A DNA stretch of 64,000 nt from Schlesneria sp. (GTDB lineage Bacteria; Planctomycetota; Planctomycetia; Planctomycetales; Planctomycetaceae). The position numbers and the translations under genes are program-made. The notes below the pieces were generated by a model. It made no database searches, was not told where the DNA came from, and worked only from the letters and a program-made list of their open reading frames with translations. Positions 8,705-18,034 of the stretch are shown one piece after another. The stretch is from contig JAQGHU010000074.1 in assembly GCA_028291515.1 (NCBI GenBank), positions 62,001 to 126,000 of the forward strand. The letters run 5' to 3'. The first letter of the stretch is position 1, and each line of letters starts with the position of its first letter.

Positions 8705-9443
8705 GCGGCACGGGCTGAAACGGACCGAAGTGAGCATTCACTCCCATCGAGAAATGGGCCACATCGGGAACGAGTAGTAGATTCAGCCCAATGTTGCGGC
8801 CGAAGTTGTTGACAGCCGCCTCAACAGCAACGTGTTGAACGACCCATCTGGGATGGGCAACCTCTGCTCGCATCAATCCTTTGTCGGAATCGATGAAGAG
8901 TCGATAGCGCTCCAGTAGCCATTCGTCTAATGAGTCTTTTCGACATTCAACCTGCGATCCGCTCGGACAGAATGCCAGATCACAAAGTGGCTTGAGGGAA
9001 CCAGCTTCTGCTTGAAACAGACGTTGATTTCCAATGCTATCGTACTGCATTGCCGCGTGCTCATAGGGTAGCGGAGTCAGCAACCGAGCCAGAGCCATCG
9101 CGGGCCGGTTGTTCGCGTGGACACTCAGGAACCAGATCCCCGGTTGTCCATTGCACGTGACATAGGTGCGAAGATTTACTTCCACCAGGCTTGAGATCCA
9201 TGGCACAAAGGGCAGCCAACGTGGACGGACTCTCAATCGGAATAGCACCAAACTGACCCAAGCCGAGCCATCGTAGGTAGCCACGGTCACCGGTTCAGGA
9301 AGGCACGCCTGAATGGTGGCCGGGTCGACTCGCCAATGCAGGAACAACATCTCAGTCCAATGCTGCGACCAGACCCAGGACTGCATCGCGATTGGCTTGC
9401 CGGCATCGATCGGATCCTGATTCACGACGAATCCACCTTTCAA
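8595..9443 (-). CDS. DUF2071 (YqjF-like) family protein
   Basis: The 282-residue product begins with features of the DUF2071/YqjF family: WSQHWTEMLFLHWRVDPATIQACLPE, then GSAWVSLVLFRLRVRP, a VEVNLRTYV strand, and the histidine-asparagine segment HANNRPAMALARL. The biochemical role of this family is not established; some members resemble acetoacetate decarboxylase folds. The last 36 or so codons overlap the 3' end of trpA in antisense. The C-terminal residues there look less family-like, so the overlap may simply be an extended tail. Confidence 0.8.
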   Translation of the reverse strand: MKGGFVVNQDPIDAGKPIAMQSWVWSQHWTEMLFLHWRVDPATIQACLPEPVTVATYDGSAWVSLVLFRLRVRPRWLPFVPWISSLVEVNLRTYVTCNGQPGIWFLSVHANNRPAMALARLLTPLPYEHAAMQYDSIGNQRLFQAEAGSLKPLCDLAFCPSGSQVECRKDSLDEWLLERYRLFIDSDKGLMRAEVAHPRWVVQHVAVEAAVNNFGRNIGLNLLLVPDVAHFSMGVNAHFGPFQPVPLSDSNEPLQRCFPRTEPASESPRPLYQNRLTVHRGA

Positions 9444-9563
9444 CCGTAGCCACTCGGGATGACATCACAAACCATTGGACAGATGACCGCAGTCACGCAG
9501 AAACGTTAACTGGGCCGCAGCGAAATTGAGTAAGAGACTCGACTACTGACGAGGGCAACCTTG

Positions 9564-11027
9564 TCATAGCAGCGGGCTGACCAGACGCAACGAGTTCTCC
9601 AGCAGTCGATGTTGAAAGGGACGTTGTTTCCAGGTTTCAGGGTCCAGTCGAACTGATTCGCCGAGATAGCGCTGCTGCAGTTCGGATAAGGTTTCCGCAA
9701 ATTCTCGGTCGAAGACAAATAGCGACACTTCGTAATTCAGCCACAAGCTGCGCATATCCAGGTTCACGGTCCCAAACATCGACATGCTTCGGTCGACAAC
9801 GATCGACTTCGTGTGCAGCAGGCCGCCTCGAAAGAGATGAATCTCGACACCAACGTCCAGCAAATCGTCGTAATAAGAACGACTAGCGAAGCGGGTCAGG
9901 AATGAATCCACCTTCTCGGGAACGATCAGCGACACTTTAACACCGCGCCCAGCCGCACCCCGGACCGCCCGCAGAAGGGACTCGTCCGGCACAAAGTAAG
10001 GGGTCGTCAACACGAGTTCTTTTTCGGCGGAATTGATGAGAGCCAGCAGTAGCTGCAGCAAACCGTCAGCGGTCTCACCGGGCCCCGAAGGGACAACCAG
10101 GATGTCGGCGGGACCGTCTGGTTTGATCAGCGCCAATTCCGCACTTTCGATGAGCGCATGAATCGGATCGCCCGTTTCCAGCATCCAGTCGCCGATCATC
10201 GTGGCCGCTAATGGAGCGACGACGGCACCGCGTACGCGAACCATCGCATCCACCCATTGTCCCACGCCCGAGCTCTGTTTGAAGCAGCTCGGGTCGACAA
10301 GATTCATGCTGCCGGTCCAGGCGATTTCGCCGTCGATGATGACGATCTTGCGGTGTAAGCGCAGGTCGGATCGACCACCAATCGCGGGGACAATTGCCAC
10401 AGGGAGCGCTGGCCGCAGTTCAACGCCCGCCTCCTGCAACCTGTGGGGTTGCTGCCCCTTCCACCAGGGCCGACCGCCAATCGCGTCGACCAGCAATCGG
10501 CAGCGCACTCCGCGTTTTGCGGCGCGAATGAGTGCCTCCAAGACTTCGTCGGCCAAGCCGCCTTCGTTCCAGATGTAAAACTCAATCAGCAGACTCTTCC
10601 GTGACGCATCAATATCCCTGGCAATCGCTTTTAGAATCGAATCCGAGTCGGCAAACAGCTCCAATCGACTGCCGCAGACTGTGAGGCTGCCTGCCATAGA
10701 TCGACCGAGGTGAGCCATTCCGCTGGCAATATGAGGATGCTTGCTCCAGTCGACATTGGTCAGCAGATCGCGGACGGCGATGTCGGAGATCTCCTGGTAG
10801 CTGGTCCGCAAGCGCGCGATACGTTTTGCACGCCTCTCTCCAATGCGACGCTCGCCGACCAGGATGTAAAGTACAATGCCGATCGCAGGCAACAATGAAA
10901 CGATCAGCAACCACGCCAGCGCCACTCCCGTCGCCGGACGCTTCATGACGACGCGGATCATCACGCCCAGGACGATCCCCCAGTGCAGGAAGCCCGTCAG
11001 CGTGGAAACTTGCTGCAGAAACGACAC
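9564..11027 (-). CDS. cls: Cardiolipin synthase (two-domain phospholipase D family)
   Basis: The 487-residue protein has two N-terminal transmembrane helices (FLHWGIVLGVMIRVV and GVALAWLLIVSLLPAIGIV). Two PLD catalytic HxKx4D motifs follow: LHRKIVIIDGEIAWTGSMN in the first half and LHTKSIVVDRSMSMFGTVN in the second. This architecture and length match bacterial ClsA/ClsB-type cardiolipin synthases, which join two phosphatidylglycerols in the inner membrane. It starts at ATG 11027 and is transcribed away from the neighbouring hydrolase, about 120 bp apart on the same strand. Confidence 0.94.
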   Translation of the reverse strand: MSFLQQVSTLTGFLHWGIVLGVMIRVVMKRPATGVALAWLLIVSLLPAIGIVLYILVGERRIGERRAKRIARLRTSYQEISDIAVRDLLTNVDWSKHPHIASGMAHLGRSMAGSLTVCGSRLELFADSDSILKAIARDIDASRKSLLIEFYIWNEGGLADEVLEALIRAAKRGVRCRLLVDAIGGRPWWKGQQPHRLQEAGVELRPALPVAIVPAIGGRSDLRLHRKIVIIDGEIAWTGSMNLVDPSCFKQSSGVGQWVDAMVRVRGAVVAPLAATMIGDWMLETGDPIHALIESAELALIKPDGPADILVVPSGPGETADGLLQLLLALINSAEKELVLTTPYFVPDESLLRAVRGAAGRGVKVSLIVPEKVDSFLTRFASRSYYDDLLDVGVEIHLFRGGLLHTKSIVVDRSMSMFGTVNLDMRSLWLNYEVSLFVFDREFAETLSELQQRYLGESVRLDPETWKQRPFQHRLLENSLRLVSPLL

Positions 11028-11144
11028 ACGACACCTTGCTGACCATGAAATGACGAGAGCTCAGACATCCCAGACGCGGGGAGCGAGCAGTCTATGACGA
11101 AGTCGTGACTAAGTGCGACTGACGAGCCACTTTTCGGCGGGTCG

Positions 11145-12221
11145 TCACCGCTGGATGTCATCGTCAAAGTAGACATGGTGCCGGATTGCACAGGCGATCG
11201 ATGGCTGGCGATAGTAATGAGGCCAGACGTGACGACAGCCGATCAACGACGTGACATCACAGTCGACAATCCGGCAGACATCCTGCCCCAGTCGCCACTG
11301 ATCGAACCACGTGACGCCGGCGCGGCCAAGCGAGCGACTGGCGAACAATTGATGCGTCGGGTGAAAAATCAGCGGGAAATCGTGACGATTGCGTAGATTG
11401 ATAATTGACTCGGCGCGGCACAAGGCCATGTCATAACGCTCGCCAGGGTCAAACCAGTCATGATCCATTGCAGCCGCGGCCAGGACCGCACGAATCCGCT
11501 GATGGTTGTGCTTCCCGCCGACAAAATAACGGTCTTCGACGCAACCACCTCCCAGCAGATGCAGTGTCGCCGAGACCATGCGAGCCCCGTGGCTATGCCC
11601 GATCAAGCTGATGGGGTGTGAATCTGGCACTCGCGAGATCAACTCAGCCAGGTAAACGGAATTCAAACCCGCCATGCGTCCGAGCCGCCGAGCATCAGCT
11701 GTATCGATCGAATTGGGGATCCACGTCGATGTGTCATCGCTGGGCCACGTGAAAAAGATCATCTGCACAGGCCGGTCCGGTGCGGCGTTCCGCAGCCAAC
11801 GATAAGTTCCGGCACTGTCCCGCAACATCGAGTCCCAAACGACAAAGCTGCCGTGGACCATGAAGCACACTGGCACTCCCGGCTGCAGCGATGCGTACAA
11901 TTCGTCGAGACTGCTCGCTCGACCTGCCCCCGGACCGTCGAAGCGGTAGACGCCGAAGTTGCAGTTCTGATTGCACTCGAGCTGTTGCTTGCAGCAACGA
12001 GAGCTGACAATCCAATAGTCGGGATCGCAGGGGCCACGAACGGTGACGGAGTGACCGGCCGCTGGAAGTGATGGAGCGGGCTGCTCGGCAATCGGCTGCA
12101 ATGTGGTGGTGGGCGCAGCGCCTTGTGGCCACGCGACATTGACCAGGGACAGGCATACCCATGCACACAGCACCAACCTCGCAAGGTTGATCGATAAGCG
12201 GCAAAAGGGGGATGCTGGCAT
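11145..12221 (-). CDS. Secreted alpha/beta-hydrolase-like protein
   Basis: I start this at ATG 12221 because the following residues form a signal peptide (CRLSINLARLVLCAWVCLSL); the frame stays open to 12335. The mature part has a cysteine-rich stretch (SSRCCKQQLECNQNCNFG), an oxyanion-like VCFMVHGS, and the nucleophile elbow GHSHGAR. Together these suggest a serine hydrolase of the alpha/beta type, similar to DUF900-like esterases of planctomycetes. Substrate unknown. About 358 residues, exported. The cysteine cluster may be disulfide bonded in the periplasm. Confidence 0.72.
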   Translation of the reverse strand: MPASPFCRLSINLARLVLCAWVCLSLVNVAWPQGAAPTTTLQPIAEQPAPSLPAAGHSVTVRGPCDPDYWIVSSRCCKQQLECNQNCNFGVYRFDGPGAGRASSLDELYASLQPGVPVCFMVHGSFVVWDSMLRDSAGTYRWLRNAAPDRPVQMIFFTWPSDDTSTWIPNSIDTADARRLGRMAGLNSVYLAELISRVPDSHPISLIGHSHGARMVSATLHLLGGGCVEDRYFVGGKHNHQRIRAVLAAAAMDHDWFDPGERYDMALCRAESIINLRNRHDFPLIFHPTHQLFASRSLGRAGVTWFDQWRLGQDVCRIVDCDVTSLIGCRHVWPHYYRQPSIACAIRHHVYFDDDIQR

Positions 12222-12296
12222 CGCGAGAGTATTCTCGACGAAACGGGATTCGGTTGGGCACCCGAGCGAGGTGCGGTTGCACATATCAAACAAGCG

Positions 12297-12321
12297 GCCT
12301 CCGACGGGGACCGTCGGAGGC
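12297..12321 (-). terminator. Perfect 11-bp stem-loop after the OmpH-like gene
   Basis: GCCTCCGACGG (12297-12307), loop GGA, and CCGTCGGAGGC (12311-12321) form a perfect 11-bp stem. It lies 44 bp beyond the stop codon of the minus-strand OmpH-like gene. There is no clear T-run, so it is a terminator-like or 3'-stabilising hairpin rather than a textbook intrinsic terminator. Confidence 0.6.
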
Positions 12322-12364
12322 ACACTAATTACCATCGTGTTGACGAATCAACGACGAATTCTAA

Positions 12365-13003
12365 CTATTCGCGAGCAGCTTCAGGAGCCTTTGCGGCCGT
12401 TCGGGCAGGTGCCTTCGCAGCTTCAGGAGCCTTTGCGGCTGGGGCCGACGGAGCTGGCTTCTTTTCACGGTAAGCCTTGATCACGTCATCGGTGATATCG
12501 ACACCGGGATCAACAGCCAGCAACAGGCCGTCGTTCTTCGGAATAACGATCGCCAGACCTCGTTTCGCGGCCGCTTCTTGCAGAATCGGCTTCAGTTCAG
12601 CGCGGAACTTGGCAATTTGCTCTTGCTTATAGACACCCAGCTTGGATCCGGCGGCATTCTGAGCCTGAGCCAACGCCTTGTTGGCGTTCAGTTGGAACTG
12701 GCCAACTTCACGCTTGGCTTCGTCAGTGACTTCGTCACCTTTGTCTTGCAGATCCTTGACCTTCTCTTGCAACTTGGCAGTGGCATCGGCCTGGAACTTG
12801 AGCAGAGCTTGCTTGTACGAGTTTTCTTGAAGCTCGTACTGCTCCTTCATTTCGAAGCTTTTGTTGGTTTCGGCGGCTACCTTATCCAGATCCACCACCG
12901 CGATGCCACCGCGCGACGAGGACGAGCTGCCGAACTGCATGCCGCAACCCGTCATTCCAACGGCGGCACCCATCAACGCGAGACATACACCAAACTTGCG
13001 CAT
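12365..13003 (-). CDS. OmpH/Skp-like periplasmic chaperone lipoprotein
   Basis: The start at ATG 13003 follows a strong AAGGAG. The N-terminus (RKFGVCLALMGAAVGMTGC) is a lipoprotein signal with a plausible lipobox cysteine. The centre reads GGIAVVDLDKVAAETN followed by a long Lys/Gln/Glu-rich coiled coil and then FRAELKPILQEAAAKRGLAIVI, the arrangement of Skp/OmpH proteins, which hold outer-membrane proteins during assembly. The C-terminus is an Ala/Pro/Lys repeat tail (APAAKAPEAAKAP...). Lipidation and the tail are departures from classical Skp. It stands alone, not next to bamA or lpxD. Confidence 0.82.
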   Translation of the reverse strand: MRKFGVCLALMGAAVGMTGCGMQFGSSSSSRGGIAVVDLDKVAAETNKSFEMKEQYELQENSYKQALLKFQADATAKLQEKVKDLQDKGDEVTDEAKREVGQFQLNANKALAQAQNAAGSKLGVYKQEQIAKFRAELKPILQEAAAKRGLAIVIPKNDGLLLAVDPGVDITDDVIKAYREKKPAPSAPAAKAPEAAKAPARTAAKAPEAARE

Positions 13004-13281
13004 CCAAAACTCCTTCTTTGAAAGGCGGTGGTAGCTGATTCCAGTCAGCAAGTGGGCGGAAATTATTTCAAACGGTCAAATGCGTAAAGTCCAAGGTTTC
13101 CGCTTTACTGGGCATTTTCGCCCAAAGTCGCCATAACGTTCGCAACATCGGCTGGAACTGCCACACAGGCAGTCGCCCGCCAGGAAAGCCCAAGCCTGAC
13201 TGGAAACGGGAGTTACGATCCGTTCCAATCCCTTTTCCAAGCGCTCGCTCGATCCGACTCGTACTTGCCGAAGAGGGCTGC

Positions 13282-15525
13282 ATGTCGACAGAAACCACGT
13301 TGCCGCGTACGACCACTCCCACCTTCATGGGACATCCCAGCGGGTTGTTTCTGCTGTTTTTCGTCGAAATGTGGGAGCGGTTCTCCTATTACGGGATGCG
13401 GTCGCTGCTGGTCTTCTACATGACCAAGGGCTTCCTGAAGCTCGACGACAACTCCGCCTACGCGATCTATGGAGCCTACACGGCTCTCGTCTATGCGACA
13501 CCATTTATTGGCGGCATGCTCGCCGACAAGCTCCTTGGCTCGCGGCGAGCCGTCATTCTGGGCGGCATGTTGATGGCCGCAGGTCACTTGTTGATGACCA
13601 TCGAAGACAAAACGGCATTCTCGGTTGCGTTGGGATTGCTGATCTGTGGTAACGGCTTTTTCAAGCCGAATATCTCGACCATGGTGGGCGCGATGTACCC
13701 CCCTGGAAGCCCTCGTCGCGACAGCGGTTTCACGATTTTCTATATGGGTATCAATCTGGGCGCTGCCATGTCGCCGCTGATTTGTGGTTACGTCGGAGAG
13801 ACGTTTGGCTGGCACTACGGCTTTGGGTTGGCCACCATTGGAATGCTCAGCGGGCTGATTACGTTTGTCGCCGATCGTCGACTTTCTCAGATCCTCATCG
13901 GACTAACGGCACTGGGAACTGCGGGAAGCATGGTCTGGTTCCATGCCAGCGATCCAACTCAGTTAATTGTGAATGCTCCTGTTGGAATCGCACTGGTCGT
14001 CGCGGCGTTTATCACCATCGCTGCATTGGCGGGCGGCGGACTGCCAGAACATGTGGGCGAGGTCAGAAATGCAAATCGGCTTAAGGAGACTGCGGTTCCC
14101 CAATTACAGCCGCAATTGCAATCATTCTATTTGGCAGTCATCGCAGCGATCATGCTCATTCAACATGTCGTTGTCGCGCAGTCAGAGTCCGCGATCATCC
14201 TCATGATTGTGGTGGGTTTCATCGTGCTGCTTCCTTGGCTTCGGGCCGATGCGGCCATCTATCTGGGGACTGCCGCCGCTGTTCCTGTCGCCGCCATCCT
14301 GATTCAAAACTCCAAGGTCGCGGGATTGTTGCTCAGTTTGTTTGGAGGCGCAGCGTTGTTGCTGCTGGTCGCAGACGCTGTGAGAGCGGAACGCGTCGAG
14401 CGAGAGCGAATGTACGTCGTACTGACCCTCATGTTCTTCTCAATGCTCTTCTGGTCGTTCTTCGAACAGGCAGGCAGTTCGGTTAATAACTTTACGGATC
14501 GCAATGTCGATCGAATTATTGGCGGACGAGTTTTGACGGCGGCGGATGTCGGCCAGAAGCTCGAACGTCTGCCGATCAATTCCGCGCTGCTGGGACGCAA
14601 GATTGACGGGCGGACCTGGAACTTGAAGATGATTGACCTGGCTCACACGGTCGCCCGCGAAACAATAGCGACCGCCCCGGAGGACGCCACGAATGTGGAC
14701 ATCCAGGCGGAGGTTGACCAAGCGGCATTGAAGGCAGTGGACAAGCCGACTGAGAAGAAAGCATCGCCTGCGACCGAAAGCCCAGCTGAATCGGATTCAG
14801 CCCCCGCCGGCGACCATGACCAGAAGCCGCAGCAACAGACAATGAATCTGCAGCGAGCACTGCTCGCGAAAGAATTGCAGCCAGCATTGAAAGATGTCGT
14901 TGTCACCGAGCAATTAGTCGGCATGAAGCTGGCCGGCAAGGAAGTCAAAGCCAGCATCTTTCAGGCAGTAAATCCGATGGGGATTCTGCTGTTGGGCCTG
15001 CCATTGACGTTCGTCTGGACATTCCTTGGCAAACGGCGACTGGAGCCGAATACCGCCATCAAGTTTGCCTTGGGCTTGCTGCTACTTGGCTCAGGGTTTG
15101 GCGCGTTTTGGATGGGGGCCAAGACTTCATCTACTGTAGGTATCGTAGCGATGCAGTGGTTGCTGCTGGGCTATATTCTGCAGACGACAGGCGAGCTTTG
15201 TTTGTCGCCGGTCGGCCTGTCGATGGTGACGAGATTGTCCCCCGCGCGAATGGTCAGCACAGTCATGGGGGCCTGGTTCCTCGCCACGGCGTTTTCAAAC
15301 TACCTCGCAGGAATGATTGCCGGGTTAACGGGGATTCATGAAGGGGGAGGGGCGGGAGGAAGTCTGCCACTCGACACGGTCAATGTCTACGGAGATGTCT
15401 TCGGCAAGATCGCCATTGCTGGCTGCATCTCAGGTCTGGTGCTACTCGCCCTGTCACCGCTCCTGGTGCGATGGATGCACGAAGATGAGCAGACTGCGGA
15501 ACTGCCTGCAGGCCATCACGCCTGA
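13282..15525 (+). CDS. POT/PTR family proton-dependent oligopeptide transporter with large insert
   Basis: The 747-residue inner-membrane protein has the POT signature EMWERFSYYGMRSLLVFYM (ExxERF), then GGMLADKLLGSRRAV and the GNGFFKPNISTMVG motif, in the order seen in di/tripeptide transporters such as DtpT. C-terminal motifs LQTTGELCLSPVGLSMVT are also typical. Between the helices ending near residue 405 and resuming near 570 lies a roughly 150-residue hydrophilic insert, rich in Pro/Ala/Glu (TEKKASPATESPAESD), which the usual ~480-residue members lack. AAGAGG precedes ATG 13282. It imports small peptides with protons. Confidence 0.92.
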   Translation: MSTETTLPRTTTPTFMGHPSGLFLLFFVEMWERFSYYGMRSLLVFYMTKGFLKLDDNSAYAIYGAYTALVYATPFIGGMLADKLLGSRRAVILGGMLMAAGHLLMTIEDKTAFSVALGLLICGNGFFKPNISTMVGAMYPPGSPRRDSGFTIFYMGINLGAAMSPLICGYVGETFGWHYGFGLATIGMLSGLITFVADRRLSQILIGLTALGTAGSMVWFHASDPTQLIVNAPVGIALVVAAFITIAALAGGGLPEHVGEVRNANRLKETAVPQLQPQLQSFYLAVIAAIMLIQHVVVAQSESAIILMIVVGFIVLLPWLRADAAIYLGTAAAVPVAAILIQNSKVAGLLLSLFGGAALLLLVADAVRAERVERERMYVVLTLMFFSMLFWSFFEQAGSSVNNFTDRNVDRIIGGRVLTAADVGQKLERLPINSALLGRKIDGRTWNLKMIDLAHTVARETIATAPEDATNVDIQAEVDQAALKAVDKPTEKKASPATESPAESDSAPAGDHDQKPQQQTMNLQRALLAKELQPALKDVVVTEQLVGMKLAGKEVKASIFQAVNPMGILLLGLPLTFVWTFLGKRRLEPNTAIKFALGLLLLGSGFGAFWMGAKTSSTVGIVAMQWLLLGYILQTTGELCLSPVGLSMVTRLSPARMVSTVMGAWFLATAFSNYLAGMIAGLTGIHEGGGAGGSLPLDTVNVYGDVFGKIAIAGCISGLVLLALSPLLVRWMHEDEQTAELPAGHHA

Positions 15526-15544
15526 TCACGGGTCGCGATCCAAT

Positions 15545-16441
15545 TCAGCGCGCGATGTGACTGGCTCGTTTGACGAGCGTGACTTCATTGCCACGCTCGT
15601 TGTAGCGCACTTCGTCCAGAAACGTGCGCATCAACAACAATCCCCGCCCGTGCGGTCGGTCCAGATACATCGGATCGCGTGGGTCGGGCAAGCTGGCGAT
15701 ATCAAAGCCCGGCCCGTCGTCGCGAATCGTAAAGGTCGCCTCCACATGCGAGTACTTGGCGGAAACCCCAATGCGTCGCTCTTTGTAGGGAGACTCCTTT
15801 GATCGACGCTCCGCAAGATCGAAGAACTCGTGATAGTTCGTCTCGCGCAGCTTCGACGAGACTTCCATATTGCCGTGGAAATAGGCGTTGAGCAGGGCTT
15901 CATCGAGAGCCACGCCGACCCGCAATTGTTCTGCCGTACTACAGATTTGCAAACCGTTGAAGCTTTGCATCAGGTAAGTCGACAGGGCCGTGATGAGTTC
16001 CAGATCATTCTCGATCGAGAAGTCTGTTTCCCACAGTTGCAGGCGATTCAGAACCCGCGCCTGATTGCGACGCTCCAGCGAAACTCGCAGGACGTGCGCC
16101 AAAGTATTCCACAGCTCATTGGAGAGATTCCTCTTCGAGACATAACTGGCAGCCCCCGCCTGCAACGCCTTCACCGCGACTTCTTCACTGCCAGCCGCAG
16201 TCATCAACACGACCGGAATTGCCGGAAGTGAATCTTTGAGACGACTGACAAGCTCCAACCCATCCATTCGAGGCATGTCCAAGTCGGTCAGGACAACATC
16301 GGGCGGGTCTCTCTGGATGACGGCGAAGGCATCCAGCCCGTCGATGGCCAGCGAGATTTCAACCCCCGGAATTTTTTCCAGCAGGCCGCTGACTAATCGG
16401 CGGTCGAGAGCGGAGTCATCAACGATCAGGATTTTCGGCAT
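15545..16441 (-). CDS. Receiver domain fused to anti-sigma-type HATPase
   Basis: The protein begins at ATG 16441 with AAGG 9 nt upstream. Residues 1-120 form a CheY-like receiver: DDSALDRR, phospho-acceptor in VVLTDLDMPRMDG, and the Lys of VSKRN. The second half is a GHKL ATPase of the serine-kinase/anti-sigma type: LRVGVALDEALLNAYFHGN (N-box) and DDGPGFDIASLP, then GRGLLLMRTF. Such fusions put an RsbW-like switch under phosphorelay control, usually acting with anti-sigma antagonists or PP2C phosphatases in general stress control. The partner kinase and antagonist are not adjacent. Convergent with the POT gene, 20 bp apart. Confidence 0.88.
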   Translation of the reverse strand: MPKILIVDDSALDRRLVSGLLEKIPGVEISLAIDGLDAFAVIQRDPPDVVLTDLDMPRMDGLELVSRLKDSLPAIPVVLMTAAGSEEVAVKALQAGAASYVSKRNLSNELWNTLAHVLRVSLERRNQARVLNRLQLWETDFSIENDLELITALSTYLMQSFNGLQICSTAEQLRVGVALDEALLNAYFHGNMEVSSKLRETNYHEFFDLAERRSKESPYKERRIGVSAKYSHVEATFTIRDDGPGFDIASLPDPRDPMYLDRPHGRGLLLMRTFLDEVRYNERGNEVTLVKRASHIAR

Positions 16442-16775
16442 GAGCAATTGCCTTCGCGGGCGAGAACCGATGGTGCTGATTTATCGGTGATTCACTGGCG
16501 AAACCTGTGCGGCGAGGGTGGCTGCCCGATGGTAGCCTTCCTCCGCAGTGATTGGCAACATCTGATAAAGTACTGGAAGTAATTCGCCATTGTCATTAAT
16601 CAGATTACGATACCTTAATCTTCCTGAAAGAGTGAAACGATCGATTTACGATTCGGGCTCTCGCAATTCAGCATTCGGTTTCGGTGGATGACTGAAAAGG
16701 ATTCAGTCAGTACAAGCGATGTTGATCTATGAGACCCGTGCATCCTGAAGTCGTACACAGAGAGGATCAAATTCA
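16442..16775. other. Non-coding spacer with an operator-like inverted repeat
   Basis: About 330 bp without a gene separate two divergent genes. The only structure I see is GACTGAA-N5-TTCAGTC at 16690-16708, a perfect 7-bp inverted repeat 68 bp upstream of the PNPOx-like gene. It could be a repressor site. No RNA gene is apparent. Confidence 0.5.
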
Positions 16776-17223
16776 ATGACGAAGCCCCCCCGTTGCTGCC
16801 GTCGACCCAGCGGAACTTCCCGCACTGGCCTTGCGCGTCGTCCAGTCAGATCGATTTCCTTATTTGGCAACAATGGATGGGGATCAGCCAAGACTGCGGC
16901 CGGTTTCGCCGGTGCGAACCGATGGATTCGTCGTGTATGTCGCCAATTTGAAGTCGTATCACAAGACCGCCGAGATCGCGGCGAATCCAAAAGTCGAACT
17001 CTGCTATCTCGACGCCACTCACGATCAGGTCCGAATTACAGGTGTGGCCGAGATCGTAACCGATCGCAATTTGCTGCAGGAAATCTGGGATACCAACCCG
17101 CTGCTAAGACAGTACCTCGGAACGATTGATAACCCACTCTTGGTCGTCTATTGCATCACGCCGACCTCGGTCCGATTCATGCGCGAATGGGCGTTGGAAT
17201 ACCATCAGATTCCCCTAACGTAG
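16776..17223 (+). CDS. PNPOx-like FMN-binding protein, apparent +1 frameshift in a C7 tract
   Basis: The body (from about 16800) is a small split-barrel FMN-binding protein: FPYLATMDGDQPRLRPVSPV, VYVANLKSYHKTAEIAANPKV, ELCYLDA and VRITGVAEIV. This is the pyridoxamine 5'-phosphate oxidase-like or general-stress flavoprotein type. This frame has no ATG; the only start is TTG 16831, which removes the first strand. One frame over, ATG 16776 with AGAGAGG upstream runs into seven C (16785-16791). Removing one C joins it to the body as MTKPPVAAVDPAELPALAL, a natural N-terminus. So the gene is either broken by one base, misread at the homopolymer, or slips there. Confidence 0.75.
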
Positions 17224-17803
17224 AAAAGCGAGATTTCGTTCAGCGTAATCGCCCTCTCGAGCGATCTTTTCGCCTGGATGGGCAACGTCGTGAACGAACT
17301 ATTTGCCTCGATACACGAGAGATGTGCCACTGGTTGGCCGCTTCGGACACCCAGTGCCAACACCACTTGACGCATGGCGGTAATCTCTTTTGCCAGTGGA
17401 TTCCCCTCGGCCCTCGTGTCACCGCAACTTGCGGCTTGCGAACTCTCTTCACCGGCACTCGAGCACTTTTCAGACCGACCTTCAGTCGCCAAAAGCAACT
17501 GTCAGTAAACATGCACTTTTTTGAGGAAAACCGCCAAAAACAGGGCTGTTTTGTCCCCCAATGTCAAAAACTGTCCTGGGGTGTCAAAATTTGTCAGTAA
17601 AATCTTCGAAGAAAGATCCCGAGTTTTCCAAACACCATCTTGTTCAGCGCACAACAAAAGGGACAATCCTCCTCACGACAATAGTCGCAGGTGTACCGTA
17701 ACCAACGGACACGCCTCTGGGCCGCTCTCTTAGCGGAAGATCAGAGGTTCTTGTTCCTCAGTTGATGACCACAACGACCACGTTGCCCCCACCTCATTTC
17801 TGA

Positions 17804-17821
17804 GGGGGGCGTAAGCCCCCT
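17804..17821. repeat. C/G-rich hairpin with GTAA tetraloop
   Basis: GGGGGGC (17804-17810), loop GTAA, GCCCCCT (17815-17821). The loop is of the GNRA class, which makes a stable RNA hairpin. No T-run follows, so it is more likely an intergenic repeat than an intrinsic terminator. Confidence 0.55.
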
Positions 17822-17893
17822 GGCCCAACAACACACAACCCCACTTATCATCTGGGTTCACATGACAACTCAGAGAAAGCATCCTCCCCTCTT

Positions 17894-18034
17894 GTTCGGC
17901 GCGGGTCTCCCGACCCCGCCGAAACCGCCGACCGAAGGTCTCCAGTCCCGGGCACTTTCAGGCGCTGTTTCGGCGCCAGGGAATAAGGAGACCTCCGGTC
18001 ACACGTTTCGGCGGGGTCAGAGACCGCGCCGAAC
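17894..18034. repeat. 141-bp nested palindromic intergenic repeat (MITE/REP-like)
   Basis: The outer arms 17894-17925 and 18005-18034 are reverse complements apart from a 2-nt difference (GTTCGGCGCGG...CCCCGCCGAAAC). Inside them, GACCGAAGGTCTCC (17930-17943) pairs with GGAGACCTCCGGTC (17987-18000) with one mismatch. In the centre GGCGC/GCGCC forms a small loop. Three nested stems over 141 bp without any open frame are typical of a non-autonomous palindromic element. Confidence 0.75.

Noticed and set aside
17151-17733. Short open frames after the PNPOx-like gene
   Set aside because: No ribosome sites, biased low-complexity translation, and they cross repeats; treated as non-coding.
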